Notes: a model not told the origin generated them from the letters alone. A DNA stretch of 64,000 nucleotides from G963704535 sp963704535 (GCA_963704535.1 OY969916.1:9052001-9116000), one strand, 5' to 3'. Counted from the first letter of the stretch, positions 1 through 8,988 are shown. Made by a program: numbers and translations.

Positions 1-20
1 GAACTGCGCCTGCGGCAACG

Positions 21-1286
21 TCAGGGCCGGAGCGTTTTTTTCAAGCGCTTCTGCACCCGCACCAAAAACGCCTGCGCCACAATCATCAGTGTCATATGAT
101 GATGCCAGCCCGTCCACGAGCGCACTTCGTAGTCGCCCATCCCCAGTTCCTGCTTACCGGTCTCGAAGCACGTCTCTATTGGCCAGCGCATCCCGCTCAT
201 CCGCGCCAGCCGCACAAGTGGTATGTCAGCGGGCGCATTGCACAGATAGGTCTTGAGTTCCCCGTCGGTCAGGCTGCGCCGCAGCACCAGCCAGACCTCC
301 TCGCCAGGCAGCCCATCACGCACACCAATCACGCGCACAATCGCGAACTCAGCCATTTGCGGCCCTTGACTGCCCTCCTTGATCAGTTGCTTCGACCAGG
401 CACTACTCGGCAAGGCGGTAGCCAGTGCAGCTACCGTCTGTGGAGGTGGCGAACCTGCTACCAGGCGTTCGCGTGTCGGCTTGCGGCCACGTCCGCTCCA
501 CTCTGGCACCGCCACATCTGGACGCGCCAGCCACACTTGGGTATCGTGGGGCACTTCAGCGAAGTACCACAAGTGCGCGTGGGCGATCTTGTCCAGCAGG
601 GCGGTATCGCGCCCAAACCCTTCGTCACAAGCGACCCAGCGGCAGCGCAGAGTTTGGGTTTGGACTACGTCCTCAATCATGGCCCAGCCCAAAGATGGCT
701 TGGTCGTAAAGGTCAATTCGTCTGGCAGCCGACAGGCTTTTCGCCGCTCGGCAAAAGCGGGGTCGCTGATCCATTCCTCGGGCAAGTACAGGCGGCGATC
801 AACCAAGGTATAGCCTTGCTGAGAGGCATAGGCCAGAAACACACCAGCCTGACAGTTGGCGGTCTTGCCGAGTTGTCCACAGTACTGGCGTTTGACCCCT
901 ACCAACTCGCTACCTTGCTTGGGAAAGTCGCTGCCATCCAGAAGCAGCACGCCGTCATCGTCGCCCAGATCGGCATCGATTTCCGACCACAAGCGGTGCA
1001 GGATGGCAGTATCATCCCAGGCACCTTCACTGACAAACTGCTGCATAGCCCTGATGGCATTCCGATCGACCCCACGCAAAGCCAACATCATTGGCTCAAT
1101 CGACTTGCGCGGCAGCTCCAGCAGCAGGCCATGCAGATAGGTTTGCGACCATTCACGCTGCTCAGGCCGCTTAAACAATGGAGAGAAGATCGCATGATAG
1201 CTGTTCAGTTCATCCAGCAGACCATCAATGTCTTGTGGCGTCAGGTCGAGAACTGGCGCCGTGGCAATCGTTTCCAGATGTTTCAT
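21..1286 (-). mobile_element. IS701-family DDE transposase
   Basis: Transposase of 421 residues that would cut and join insertion-sequence ends. The RNase H-like catalytic set is visible: Asp117/Asp120 in LLLDGSDFPKQG, Asp221 in VACDEGFGRD, and Glu371/Glu375 in WPIETCFETGKQELGMG, followed by a YEVRSWTGWHHH segment typical of IS701 transposases. I start at the ATG ending at 1286 because a GGAGG-rich ribosome site lies directly before it; a longer frame reaches into flanking repeat DNA. The gene looks intact. The left end of the element lies at or beyond the window start and I could not find matching terminal inverted repeats. The family call is secure; mobility is not tested. Confidence 0.88.
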
Positions 1287-1350
1287 CCCCTCCTCCCAAT
1301 GGCAAATTGAGTGAGAGAGGATGATACCACGAAGTCTCGTTGTAGTATTA

Positions 1351-1419
1351 GAGATTGGAGATTGATCGCCACGATCAATCTCCAATCTCCAATCTCCAAT
1401 CTCTCATCTCCAATCTCTC
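1351..1419. repeat. Word hairpin built from GAGATTG units
   Basis: Two GGAGATT-type heptamers, a short ATCGCCACGAT loop region, then five reverse-complement AATCTCC heptamers. The arms can pair into a long hairpin. It ends 4 nt after the stop codon of the minus-strand binding-protein gene. The same word builds hairpins at 5455-5526 and 41529-41590. Confidence 0.8.
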
Positions 1420-1423
1420 ACGA

Positions 1424-2419
1424 TTAATACTTGCGCGTCGGCAGGTCCTCGGCGGCGGTCTCCTGGCGGAAGACGCCCTCCTCCGACTTGACCCACTTCG
1501 CGATCGGCTCGCCGTTCGCCAGCTTCAGCGCGGCCTCGAAGAACTGCGGCCCCAGCAGTGGGTTGCACTCGACCGTCACGTTCAGCTTGCCCGCGATCAT
1601 CGCCTCGAAGGCGCCCCGCACCGCGTCGATCGAGACGATCTTAATATCGACGCCCGGCTTGAGGCCGTACTCCTCGATCGCCTGGATCGCGCCCAGCGCC
1701 ATGTCGTCGTTATGGGCGAACAGCGCGTCGATCCGCACGCCGTGGGACTTCAGAAAGGTCTCCATGACCTCCTTGCCCTTGGCGCGGGTGAAGTCGCCCG
1801 ATTGCGCGGCCAGCACCTGCATCTCCGGGTAGTCGCGCATACAGGTGTGGAAGCCGGCCTTGCGGTCGTTGGCCGGCGCCGAGCCGACGGTGCCCTCAAG
1901 CTCGACGATCATGCCGCGCTTGTTCAGCAGCCGGGCCATCTCCAGGCAGGCGTTCTGCCCCTCCAGCAGGAAATCCGAGCCGATGAACGCGGTGTAGAGA
2001 TCGTCGGGCACATTGGCGTGACGGTCCAGCATGATCAGCGGGATGCCGGCCTCTTTCACCTCTCTAAACACCGTATCCCAGCCATTCTCGACCACCGGCG
2101 AGACGCCGATCACGTCCACCTTCTGCGCGATGAACGAGCGGATGGCCTTGATCTGGTTCTCCTGCTTCTGCTGCGCGTCGGAGAACTTCAGCTCGACACC
2201 CAGCGCATCGGCGGCCTCGTGGAGGGAGATCGTGTTGGCCGTGCGCCACTCGCTCTCGGCGCCGATCTGGGCGAACCCGACGACCAGCTCCTGGTAGGTC
2301 TTCTTCGGCGGGGGGCCGGTGGCCGCCGGGGCGGCCGGCGCGGGCGCCGAGCCGCAAGCCGACAGGATGCAGAGCAGCGCCAGCCGGACGATGAGACGAA
2401 GCGCTGCGCCAGGCTTCAC
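1424..2419 (-). CDS. Sugar ABC transporter substrate-binding lipoprotein (YtfQ/galactofuranose-binding type)
   Basis: Extracellular solute-binding lipoprotein of 331 residues (periplasmic-binding protein family 1, RbsB-like fold). I start at a GTG ending at 2419 because AAGGAGG lies just before it; this gives a signal peptide with lipobox LCILSACG. Blocks such as VGFAQIGAESEWR, QQKQENQIKAIRSF, AQSGDFTRAKGKEVME and AHNDDMALGAIQAIEE match what I recall of E. coli YtfQ, which binds galactofuranose, so a hexose or pentose in furanose form is a reasonable guess. It is the last gene of the sugar locus and the second binding protein there, which suggests either two substrates or a sensory role. The substrate is not proven. 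Confidence 0.85.
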   Translation of the reverse strand: MKPGAALRLIVRLALLCILSACGSAPAPAAPAATGPPPKKTYQELVVGFAQIGAESEWRTANTISLHEAADALGVELKFSDAQQKQENQIKAIRSFIAQKVDVIGVSPVVENGWDTVFREVKEAGIPLIMLDRHANVPDDLYTAFIGSDFLLEGQNACLEMARLLNKRGMIVELEGTVGSAPANDRKAGFHTCMRDYPEMQVLAAQSGDFTRAKGKEVMETFLKSHGVRIDALFAHNDDMALGAIQAIEEYGLKPGVDIKIVSIDAVRGAFEAMIAGKLNVTVECNPLLGPQFFEAALKLANGEPIAKWVKSEEGVFRQETAAEDLPTRKY

Positions 2420-2434
2420 GGTGTCCTCCTTGTA

Positions 2435-2499
2435 GAGATTGTTTGAAGAGGGGGAGTTTGAGGGGGCTGCCCCCCAAGAATCACCTTTCCACCACCGAT
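2435..2499 (+). repeat. R1 element copy
   Basis: R1 is a roughly 65-bp element: a GAGACTGTCTGAAAAGGGGG-like head, a GTTTGAGGGG/CCCCTCAAG hairpin and a TTTCCACCACGGA tail. This copy lies about 15 nt upstream of the start codon of the downstream minus-strand binding-protein gene, so it would be in its leader transcript. Confidence 0.85.
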
Positions 2500-2511
2500 C
2501 CCAGCGCCACC

Positions 2512-2534
2512 ACTGACAACTGACAACTGACAAC
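2512..2534. repeat. Tandem TGACAAC heptamers at permease stop codon
   Basis: Three TGACAAC units run directly into the TAG stop codon of the minus-strand permease gene. A related GTCAGTTG array lies upstream of the same gene at 3547-3578. Confidence 0.75.
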
Positions 2535-3535
2535 TAGACCCGCCGGCGCCGCCGCACATAATCGACCGTAATCGCCACCAGCAACACAAAGCTGATCACG
2601 ATCTTGTGCCAGTAGGGGTTGATGTTGAGGATGATCATCTCGTTCTGGAGCGTGCCAATCAGCAGCGTGCCGATCAGCACCCCGATCAGGCTGCCCTGGC
2701 CGCCCATCAGGCTGAGCCCGCCCAGGATGCAGCCGGTGATCGCCAGCAGCTCGTAGCCCTCGCCGGTGCCGGGGTGGCCCATCGTCAGGCGCGCGGCCTG
2801 GATGATCCCGACCAGCGTCGCGCAGACGGCCGAGATCATGTAGCACAGGATGATGCGTGCGTCGACATTGATCCCGGAGAGGCGCGCGGCCTCCATATTC
2901 CCGCCTACCGCGTAGATCTGCCGGCCGACATAGCTGAAGCGCAGCAAGTAGTACATCGCCGCCGCCAGGCCCAGGCAGATCAGGACCGGGATCGGGATGA
3001 ACAGCGCCAGCCCCTGCCCGATCGTGTTGAACTCCGACGGCAGGCCAGTGATCGGAAACGCGCCGGTGAGCACCAGGCAGAAGCCGCGCGCGACGCCCAG
3101 CGTCACCAGCGTGATCAAAAAGCCATGCATGTGCAGCTTGGTCACAAACAGCCCGTGGATCAGGCCGATCATCATAGCGACCAGGAACGTCAGCAGAACT
3201 GCCAGCCAGATCGGCAGCCCCCAGTTCTGGATAAACAGCGCCACCAGGATACCACCCAGTCCGACCATCGAGCCGATCGACAGGTCGATACCGCCGGTGA
3301 GGATGGTAAAACTCACCCCGATCGCCGCGATCCCCAGGATGGCGGCGTCACGCGACATGATCTGGACATTGTCGAGCGACAGGAAGCGCGGGTTGATCGC
3401 CGCGCCGGCCAGCAGCAGTACGACGACGACCAGGAACAGGATCAGCTCATTGGCCCGCAGCAGCGCCGCCAGCATAGCGGCGAGCGGCCCGGCCGGCTGA
3501 TCGTCGGCGCTAGATTTGGTGGCGGAACTACGCAT
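2534..3535 (-). CDS. Sugar ABC transporter permease (RbsC/YtfT-type)
   Basis: Integral membrane permease of 333 residues in the BPD_transp_2 family, forming the channel of a carbohydrate importer. Eight or more hydrophobic segments are visible, for example LILFLVVVVLLLAGAA near residue 31 and AILGIAAIGVSFTILTGGID near 65; the ILTGGIDLSIGSMVGL block is the family signature. AAAGGA precedes the ATG by 6 nt. It lies between the ATPase gene upstream and a binding-protein gene downstream on the same strand, separated from both by repeat-filled spacers (about 250 and 115 nt). One permease gene implies a homodimeric channel. Confidence 0.92.
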   Translation of the reverse strand: MRSSATKSSADDQPAGPLAAMLAALLRANELILFLVVVVLLLAGAAINPRFLSLDNVQIMSRDAAILGIAAIGVSFTILTGGIDLSIGSMVGLGGILVALFIQNWGLPIWLAVLLTFLVAMMIGLIHGLFVTKLHMHGFLITLVTLGVARGFCLVLTGAFPITGLPSEFNTIGQGLALFIPIPVLICLGLAAAMYYLLRFSYVGRQIYAVGGNMEAARLSGINVDARIILCYMISAVCATLVGIIQAARLTMGHPGTGEGYELLAITGCILGGLSLMGGQGSLIGVLIGTLLIGTLQNEMIILNINPYWHKIVISFVLLVAITVDYVRRRRRV

Positions 3536-3546
3536 GTGATGTCCTT

Positions 3547-3578
3547 TGTCAGTTGTCGGTTGTCAGTTGTCAGTTGCG
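3547..3578. repeat. Tandem GTCAGTTG words
   Basis: Four direct copies of a GTCAGTTG/GTCGGTTG octamer, just upstream of the permease start. Same word class as at 2512-2534 and 19583-19652. Confidence 0.7.
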
Positions 3579-3683
3579 GATTTACGTGATGCCTGATTTG
3601 GGCGGCCATGGAGTACAGGTTCTCGGTTCTTCGTGGTTCGGTGGGGGGCGTATGCAATACGCCCTTACGTGGCTCCATCCACG

Positions 3684-3718
3684 ATCCTCTATCCTCTATC
3701 CTCTATCCTCTATCCTCA
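3684..3718. repeat. Tandem ATCCTCT heptamers (five units)
   Basis: Five copies of ATCCTCT in the spacer between ATPase and permease genes. Direct repeat only; no opposite arm seen nearby. Confidence 0.8.
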
Positions 3719-3732
3719 GATGTAGCCCTTCA

Positions 3733-3796
3733 CCTTGTCATCTTGTCATCTTGTCATCTTGTCATCTTGTCATCTTGTCATCTTGTCACCCTGTCA
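3733..3796. repeat. Tandem TCTTGTCA octamers (eight units) running into the ATPase stop codon
   Basis: Six perfect TCTTGTCA units (3741-3788) plus one diverged unit on each side. The array overlaps the 3' end of the minus-strand ATPase gene: the last residues (Val-Thr-Gly) and the TGA stop are read from repeat units. There are no spacers, so it is not CRISPR. It could vary in length by slippage and move the stop codon. Confidence 0.85.
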
Positions 3797-5303
3797 CCGC
3801 GTCGACGGCGAGGAACCTGGTAGCGCAGCTCATGATCTCCTCCTGGGAGAGAGCCGCGCGGGGGAACTCGCCGGTCACGCGGCCTTGGCACATCACGATC
3901 ACCCGGTCGCTCATGCCCATGATCTCGGGCATTTCCGATGATATCATGAGGATCGCCATGCCCTGCTGCGCCAGCCGGCTCATGAGCGCGTGGACCTCGG
4001 CCTTCGCGCCGACGTCGATGCCGCGGGTCGGCTCGTCCAGAATCAGGATCTTCGGCTGGGCCGCGAGCCACTTCGATAAGACCACTTTCTGCTGGTTGCC
4101 GCCACTGAGGCTGCCCACGATCTTGGAAAGATTGGGGGTGGCGATCGAGAGCGCCCGCACATAGTGCGCGGCGATCGTGCGCTCCTGCTTCCCATCGACC
4201 GCGCCGATCAGATTCGAGATCCGCCGCAGCACCGCCAGTGTCGTATTCTGCTTGACATCCATCCCCAGGATCAGCCCCTGCTGCTTGCGGTCCTCGGGCA
4301 CCCAGCCGATGCCCTGCCGCACTGCGTGGGACGGCTGGGTGATCTTCGCCACGCTGCCGTCGATCAGCACCGTGCCGCTGGTCTTGCGGTCGGCGCCGCA
4401 GATCAGCCGGACGGTCTCGGTGCGGCCGGCGCCCACCAAGCCCGCCAGCCCGACGATCTCGCCGCCACGCACCTGGAAGCTGACGTCCTGCACGCCGTTG
4501 GGGCCGGACAGATTGCGTACCTCCAGCACCACGTCTTTCAGCTCGGCGTCCTCTTTGGGAAACAGGCCGACGGTGCGGCCGACCATCGCGCGGATGATCT
4601 GCTCCTCGGTGGTGCCGGCCGCCGGCATCGCCGCCACGCGCTGGCCGTCGCGCATCACGACCATGCGGTCCACTACCTGCAACACCTCGTCGAGGCGGTG
4701 GCTGATGAACACGACCGCCACGCCCTCGGCCTTCAGGTGCTGCATCAGTTGGAGCAGCGCCTGCGTCTCACGGCTCGACAGCGCCGAGGTTGGCTCGTCC
4801 ATCAGGATCAGGCTGGCGTTGCGCGAGATCGCCCGCGCGATCTCGACCATCTGCTGCGCGGCCACGGTCAGCTCGCCCACGCGCTTGTCGCCGGGGATGT
4901 GGACGCCCAGGCCGCCCAGCAGCCGTTCAGCCTCGCGCTTCATGGCGCCGAAGTCGACCATGCCGATGGCCGGGATGCGGCGCGGCTCGCGGTTGAGAAA
5001 GATGTTCTCGGCCACGCTCATGTGCGGCACCAGCGCCAGCTCCTGGTAGATCGTCGCGATGCCCAGGCGCTGGGCTTCCTGCGGGCTGCCGATATGCGCC
5101 GGCCGGCCCTGGATCTCGATCTGTCCACCGTCGGGTTGGTAGACGCCGGACATGATCTTGACCAGGGTGGACTTGCCGGCCCCATTTTCGCCCAGCAGCC
5201 CCACGATCTCGCCGGGGTTGACCTCGAAATCGACCTGATCGAGCGCCTGGACGCCCAGGAAGGACTTCGAGATCGCACGCATCTGGAGGAGTGGTTGGGT
5301 CAT
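3786..5303 (-). CDS. Sugar ABC transporter ATP-binding protein, two nucleotide-binding domains (RbsA/YtfR-type)
   Basis: Cytoplasmic ATPase of 505 residues that drives the importer. The first half has Walker A GENGAGKS, a modified signature LTVAAQQMVEIARA and Walker B LILMDEPTSAL. The second half has a degenerate Walker A (GLVGAGRTE), an intact signature LSGGNQQKVVLSKWL and Walker B ILILDEPTRGIDVG. One normal and one degenerate site is usual for this family of monosaccharide importers. The C-terminus runs into the octamer array, so the final residues are probably not conserved. It is followed by the permease gene and preceded by a binding-protein gene, all on the minus strand. Confidence 0.93.
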   Translation of the reverse strand: MTQPLLQMRAISKSFLGVQALDQVDFEVNPGEIVGLLGENGAGKSTLVKIMSGVYQPDGGQIEIQGRPAHIGSPQEAQRLGIATIYQELALVPHMSVAENIFLNREPRRIPAIGMVDFGAMKREAERLLGGLGVHIPGDKRVGELTVAAQQMVEIARAISRNASLILMDEPTSALSSRETQALLQLMQHLKAEGVAVVFISHRLDEVLQVVDRMVVMRDGQRVAAMPAAGTTEEQIIRAMVGRTVGLFPKEDAELKDVVLEVRNLSGPNGVQDVSFQVRGGEIVGLAGLVGAGRTETVRLICGADRKTSGTVLIDGSVAKITQPSHAVRQGIGWVPEDRKQQGLILGMDVKQNTTLAVLRRISNLIGAVDGKQERTIAAHYVRALSIATPNLSKIVGSLSGGNQQKVVLSKWLAAQPKILILDEPTRGIDVGAKAEVHALMSRLAQQGMAILMISSEMPEIMGMSDRVIVMCQGRVTGEFPRAALSQEEIMSCATRFLAVDAVTG

Positions 5304-5313
5304 GGCAAACCTT

Positions 5314-5380
5314 GAGAAACTGTTTGAAAGGGGGAGTTTGAGGGGGCCGTCCCCTCAAGAACCTCTTTCCACCACGGAAC
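5314..5380 (+). repeat. R1 element copy, first of a tandem pair
   Basis: Complete R1 copy starting 10 nt upstream of the ATPase start codon (minus-strand gene). With the next copy it forms a direct tandem pair sharing CACGGAACTCTGAG at the junction. Confidence 0.88.
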
Positions 5381-5383
5381 TCT

Positions 5384-5451
5384 GAGAGACTGTCTGAAAA
5401 GGGGGAGTTTGAGGGGGCCGTCCCCTCAAGAACCTCTTTCCACCACGGAAC
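5384..5451 (+). repeat. R1 element copy, second of a tandem pair
   Basis: Nearly identical to the copy at 5314-5380 and in the same orientation, suggesting local duplication or repeated insertion at one site. Confidence 0.88.
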
Positions 5452-5454
5452 TCT

Positions 5455-5526
5455 GAGGCTGGAGATTGGAGATTGGAGATTGGAGATTGGGATATGCAAT
5501 CTCCAATCTCCAATCTCTCATCTCTA
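5455..5526. repeat. Word hairpin built from GAGATTG units at a stop codon
   Basis: Four GGAGATT units, a GGGATATGC loop, then AATCTCC units. On the minus strand the arm begins within the TAG stop codon of the binding-protein gene at 5524. Position and structure fit a transcription terminator or mRNA 3' protector; there is no U-tract. Confidence 0.8.
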
Positions 5527-6693
5527 CTGTGAGGCGATGCCGATCGCGTTGAGGTAGTCCTTGTACTGCTGGTACTGCTCGGCGTAGATCACGTCGATGC
5601 CGGTGTTAAGGCGGAACTTATTGTCGCCGTCCAGGTACGGGTCGAGGATCTTGAGCAGTTCCTCCTTGCCCAGGACCGACCCGGCGTACATGGTGTAGCC
5701 GCTGAGATAGCCGTAGAAGTAGACGCGCTGGCCGATCATGACCTGGATCACGCCCTCTTGCAGCAGCCGCTGGGTCTCGGGCTCGGCGTCGAAGGCGATA
5801 ATCTTGACCTGGCCGGTCTTGCCGGCCTGCTTCACCGCCTGACCGGCCGCCGGGCCATCGTAGGAGTAGAAGGTAATGAAGCCGGCCAGATCCGGGTATT
5901 TCTGCATCGCGGTCTGGGCGTTGCTCAGCGCCAGCTCCGGCTTGACGTCGTCCAGCAGCACCTCGACCAACTCGATCCCCGAGCCCTTGACGGCATCATT
6001 GAAGCCGGCGATGCGGTCCTGGGCGTTCTGGGCCGTGGCAAAGCCGACCAAGCCGACCATCTTGCCTGTGCCGACGACCTTCTTGGCGGCTTCGCCGGCC
6101 AGCTTGCCGGCGTCGTAGTCGGACATGCCGATGTAGAACCAGCGCGCGCTGTCGGTGGCGTCCGAGTCCATTGTCAGCACGATCGTGTCCTGATCGATCG
6201 CCTTCTGGATGATGTCTTTGGGAGCATTACGGTCGATCGACGAGAAGGTGATGCCGGTGTACTTGTCGTTCACAAAGGTCTCCAACATCGAGAGCTGCTG
6301 CGAGAGCAGTTCGGCCGCAGTTGGGGCCTGGAACGTGATCGGGACGTTGAGTTCGGAGGACGCGCGCGCCACGCCGATCTGCGCCGCCGTCCAGAATGGC
6401 GAGATGTTGTTGGTCAAGAACGCGTACTTGGCGCCTGCGGGCGGGGTCTTGCCGGCGGTGGCGGCCTTGAGTTTGTCCACAACTTCAATGAGCTCGGTAG
6501 GCCGGAAGGGATTGTCGGCAGGGGCGGCGGCGGGCGCTGCGGTCGGCGCTGCGGCGGCGGGCGCCGTGGTCGGCGCTGCGGCGGCGGGCGCCGCAGTTGG
6601 TGCGGCGGCCGGGGCCGCGCCGCACGCCGCCAGAATGACCATCAGGACGGCGAGCAGACCGAGGAGCTTGAGCCAACGACGAGGGTGTGCCAT
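5524..6693 (-). CDS. Sugar ABC transporter substrate-binding lipoprotein (RbsB-type)
   Basis: Extracellular lipoprotein of 389 residues. Signal peptide with lipobox VILAACG near residue 24, then a low-complexity linker of alternating Ala/Pro/Thr (to about residue 60), then a type 1 periplasmic-binding domain (from KYAFLTNNISPFWTAAQIG). It is the first transport gene after the sensor pair and shares little with the second binding protein at 1424-2419, so the single ATPase/permease pair may be served by two receptors. A fair promoter lies at 7028-7056, leaving a leader of about 330 nt that contains an R4 element. Confidence 0.9.
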   Translation of the reverse strand: MAHPRRWLKLLGLLAVLMVILAACGAAPAAAPTAAPAAAAPTTAPAAAAPTAAPAAAPADNPFRPTELIEVVDKLKAATAGKTPPAGAKYAFLTNNISPFWTAAQIGVARASSELNVPITFQAPTAAELLSQQLSMLETFVNDKYTGITFSSIDRNAPKDIIQKAIDQDTIVLTMDSDATDSARWFYIGMSDYDAGKLAGEAAKKVVGTGKMVGLVGFATAQNAQDRIAGFNDAVKGSGIELVEVLLDDVKPELALSNAQTAMQKYPDLAGFITFYSYDGPAAGQAVKQAGKTGQVKIIAFDAEPETQRLLQEGVIQVMIGQRVYFYGYLSGYTMYAGSVLGKEELLKILDPYLDGDNKFRLNTGIDVIYAEQYQQYKDYLNAIGIASQ

Positions 6694-6730
6694 GGCGAGG
6701 TCTTCCTTTCATCGACTTGAGGAACATCTA

Positions 6731-6843
6731 ATACCAAGTCGCGTTCAGGTGTAGCATCTTGTGGAGGGGAGGTGTGGAGGGCCACCCTCCACGATCTTGT
6801 TTTCTCCTACTCCAATCTTCTCCACCAGAACGCAAGGTGGTAT
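6731..6843. repeat. R4 element: small inverted-repeat element with ATACCAAGTCGCGTTC ends
   Basis: A 113-bp element starting ATACCAAGTCGCGTTC and ending GAACGCAAGGTGGTAT, so the ends are imperfect inverted repeats of about 16 bp. A second copy of about 103 bp with better-matched ends lies at 60605-60707. The interiors share GTGGAGGG/CCCTCCAC hairpin cores. No coding capacity; this fits a non-autonomous (MITE-like) element. Confidence 0.75.
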
Positions 6844-7027
6844 AACACACAAGAACGGTTGGAACCAGCCGCAAGACTTCAACGGGTTGAGCTGATTGAG
6901 AAACGGATAGCACAGAAGGCCGGCTTCCGTGATATTCGTTCGTTATCCGCGTCTATCCGCTGAAATCCCGTTGGAGTGCTCATGCCGCGATCGGTGTGGG
7001 GGGAGGAGCGCACGTACGACTAAAACT

Positions 7028-7056
7028 ATTGTAGCGGTTGGCCGATGTTCTCACAA
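7028..7056 (-). promoter_or_regulatory. Sigma70-type promoter candidate for the sugar transporter
   Basis: On the minus strand: TTGTGA, 17-nt spacer, TACAAT. It is the best match in the spacer upstream of the binding-protein gene starting at 6693. Confidence 0.5.
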
Positions 7057-7103
7057 TGCTATTTTTTGTGAAAAGTATCAGCTTTTTCATGGTTGGGAGT
7101 GAT

Positions 7104-7158
7104 GGAAAGGAGTCTTGAGGGGGCTTCCCCCTCAAACTCCCCCTTTCAGACGGACTCA
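7104..7158 (-). repeat. R1 element copy overlapping the sensor kinase stop codon
   Basis: Reverse-oriented R1. On the minus strand the TGA stop of the sensor kinase is formed by the TGAG at the element's start. Confidence 0.8.
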
Positions 7159-8694
7159 GATCGGAATCATCAGCGACACCCGCGTCCCACGCATATACTC
7201 GCTTTCGATTGTGAGGCCGTATTCCTGGCCGTAGTACAGCTTGATGCGCTGGTTGACGTTGGTGAGGCCGTAGCCGCTCTCGGCCACCACCAGCCCGCCC
7301 TCCTCGCTGGCCAGCAGCGCGTGGATCTGCTCCATCGTTTCGCGCGGCATGCCGATGCCGTTGTCCTCGACGTCGATCCGCAGCCGGTCGGCGCCGATCC
7401 GCCGGCCGCGCACCCTGATCACCCCGCCGCTGCGCTTGTTCTTGATCCCGTGGTAGAGCGCATTCTCGACCAGTGGCTGGAGCGTCAGCTTCAGCATCTG
7501 GCCAGCCAGCGCGTCGTCGTGTACGTCGATCGTATAGTCGAGGATGTCGCGGTAGCGCATCTTCTGAATCGCCAGGTAGCTGGCGATATGCTCGATCTCT
7601 TCGCGCACCGTGATCCAGTCCTTGCCTTTGCTCAGGGTGATGCGGAAAAAGCGTGAGAGCGCGCGGACCAGCTCGATCACCTGCGCCGTTCGATTCGCCT
7701 CGGCCATCCAGATGATCGCGTCCAGTGTGTTGTATAGGAAGTGCGGGTTGATCTGGGCCTGGAGCGCCCGCAGCTCGGCCTTCTTCAGGTGCTCCTGCTC
7801 TTTGATCTTGGCGTCCAGCAGCTCGCGCACCTTGCCGACCATCACATTGAAGCTCATCCCCAGCTCGGTGATCTCGTCGGCGTTATCGGCCGTCACCAGC
7901 GCCTCAAGGTCCTGGCGGGCGATCGTGGTGGTGACGTCGTGGAGTTTCTTGATCGGGACGTAGATGCCCTTCGAGATCCGCCAGGCGGCGGCGATCGAGA
8001 ACAGCACCGCCGCCGCGATCACTCCCATGCCGACGATCGCCCAGCGGGTGAGGCTGGCCTGCATGGCGTAGTACTGCTCTTGGGTGCGGTTGACCTCGAA
8101 GAGCGCGTACTCCTGGACGTTGTCCTCGACAAGCTGCGATATCTCGCGGATCTGCTCCATCAGCACCATGTTCTCGTCGAATGTCTTGTGCTGCGCCGTC
8201 TGCACCCCGACCTGGTGGATTTTCTCGCGCAGCGACTCGAGCGTGCGTTGGATGACGTTCAGCTTGATCTTGCCTTTCTGTGAGTCGGTGTTGTCGATCA
8301 TCCGGCGCACTTTTTCGTTCACCTCGTCGATGATCCGGTACTGCTGCCCCTGCTCGAAGGACTTCTTTCCCGCGACAATATCCCACATCTCGGCGTCGAT
8401 CTCCTGCTTGACATAGCCATTGATGCTGTTGGCGACGGTGATGTTTTGAATGATCGCGTCGTACTGCCCTTTGTACTGGAGGCCGGGCACGATCAGGAAG
8501 ACGTAGGGGACGCCCATCAGGAAGACGACGATAAACAGCGCGAGCAGGATCTTCTGGCGGATCGAGAGCTTCAGCCGCATCAGCACCGACCCGGCGCCGC
8601 CCAGGCGCACCGGCCCCTCGCCCACATTCCAGGCGGCGCCCAGCGTGACGGGCCAGCCGCCCAGTCGATCCGGCGTTCGGACATTGTCGTCCAT
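7156..8694 (-). CDS. Sensor histidine kinase, YesM/LytS type
   Basis: Membrane sensor kinase of 512 residues that probably senses a carbohydrate or a loaded binding protein. Order: N-terminal cytoplasmic stretch, membrane segment LLALFIVVFLMGVPYVFLIV near residue 50, extracytoplasmic helical domain, second membrane segment (GVIAAAVLFSIAAAW near 225), HAMP, His_kinase domain with phospho-acceptor His in QAQINPHFLYNTLDAI (near 320), and HATPase with N-box QPLVENALYHGI and G-box DNGIGM. GGAGGA lies 7 nt before the ATG. The response-regulator gene lies directly upstream on the same strand, and the transporter genes follow, as in known sugar-sensing loci. Confidence 0.92.
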   Translation of the reverse strand: MDDNVRTPDRLGGWPVTLGAAWNVGEGPVRLGGAGSVLMRLKLSIRQKILLALFIVVFLMGVPYVFLIVPGLQYKGQYDAIIQNITVANSINGYVKQEIDAEMWDIVAGKKSFEQGQQYRIIDEVNEKVRRMIDNTDSQKGKIKLNVIQRTLESLREKIHQVGVQTAQHKTFDENMVLMEQIREISQLVEDNVQEYALFEVNRTQEQYYAMQASLTRWAIVGMGVIAAAVLFSIAAAWRISKGIYVPIKKLHDVTTTIARQDLEALVTADNADEITELGMSFNVMVGKVRELLDAKIKEQEHLKKAELRALQAQINPHFLYNTLDAIIWMAEANRTAQVIELVRALSRFFRITLSKGKDWITVREEIEHIASYLAIQKMRYRDILDYTIDVHDDALAGQMLKLTLQPLVENALYHGIKNKRSGGVIRVRGRRIGADRLRIDVEDNGIGMPRETMEQIHALLASEEGGLVVAESGYGLTNVNQRIKLYYGQEYGLTIESEYMRGTRVSLMIPI

Positions 8695-8733
8695 GCCGAT
8701 TCCTCCGAGTTGTCAGTGGTCAGTGGTCATCTA

Positions 8734-8925
8734 CCAAGCCTGGTTTCGGCCTTCGGCAGCCCTTCGACGGGCTCAGGAGCCGTGGTACTTTTTCTTCCTT
8801 TTATCGAGGATTTTTGCCCGGCTGGGCAAAAATCCTCGATAAAAATGGGTGAAGTACCTTGCTGCCGAACTTCCTGAGCCTGACGAAGGGCAGGCAACAG
8901 CGGCGTTGTGGGTGCCATCACGTAA
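8734..8925 (-). repeat. R2 element copy (MITE-like with long central palindrome)
   Basis: R2 is a 170-190-bp element with GACTTACGC inverted ends and a central near-perfect palindrome of about 40 bp around GCCCGGCCGGGC. This copy is reversed and diverged at its left end; the palindrome core reads TTTTTGCCCGGCTGGGCAAA. It lies between the response-regulator and kinase genes. Confidence 0.8.
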
Positions 8926-8926
8926 C

Positions 8927-8983
8927 ACTTGTCAGTGGTCAGTGGTCAGTTGCGCCGCAACTGACCACTGACCACTGACAAGT
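8927..8983. repeat. Perfect 28-bp word hairpin (GTCAGTG words)
   Basis: Two 28-nt arms that are exact reverse complements around one central base, built from repeated GTCAGTG words with a TTGCG/CGCAA tip. It lies 5 nt beyond the stop codon of the minus-strand response-regulator gene. A solitary GTCAGTGGTCAGTGGTC arm lies at 8711-8728. Confidence 0.88.
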
Positions 8984-8988
8984 GACAT

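Larger units (their letters stand above)
6694..7155. other. Spacer between sensor kinase and binding protein genes
   Basis: No gene seen. It contains an R4 inverted-repeat element (6731-6843), a minus-strand promoter candidate (7028-7056) and a reverse R1 copy at the right end. The remainder shows no clear structure. Confidence 0.6.

Noticed and set aside
1355..2446. A 363-codon open frame antisense to the YtfQ-like gene, and a 383-codon one antisense to the ATPase (4164-5315)
   Set aside because: Leu/Arg/Asp/His-rich shadows; opposite strand genes have full family motifs.
3733..3796. Possible CRISPR array (regular octamer repeats)
   Set aside because: No spacers; units are contiguous. The 21-bp array at 47563 likewise lacks unique spacers of constant length.
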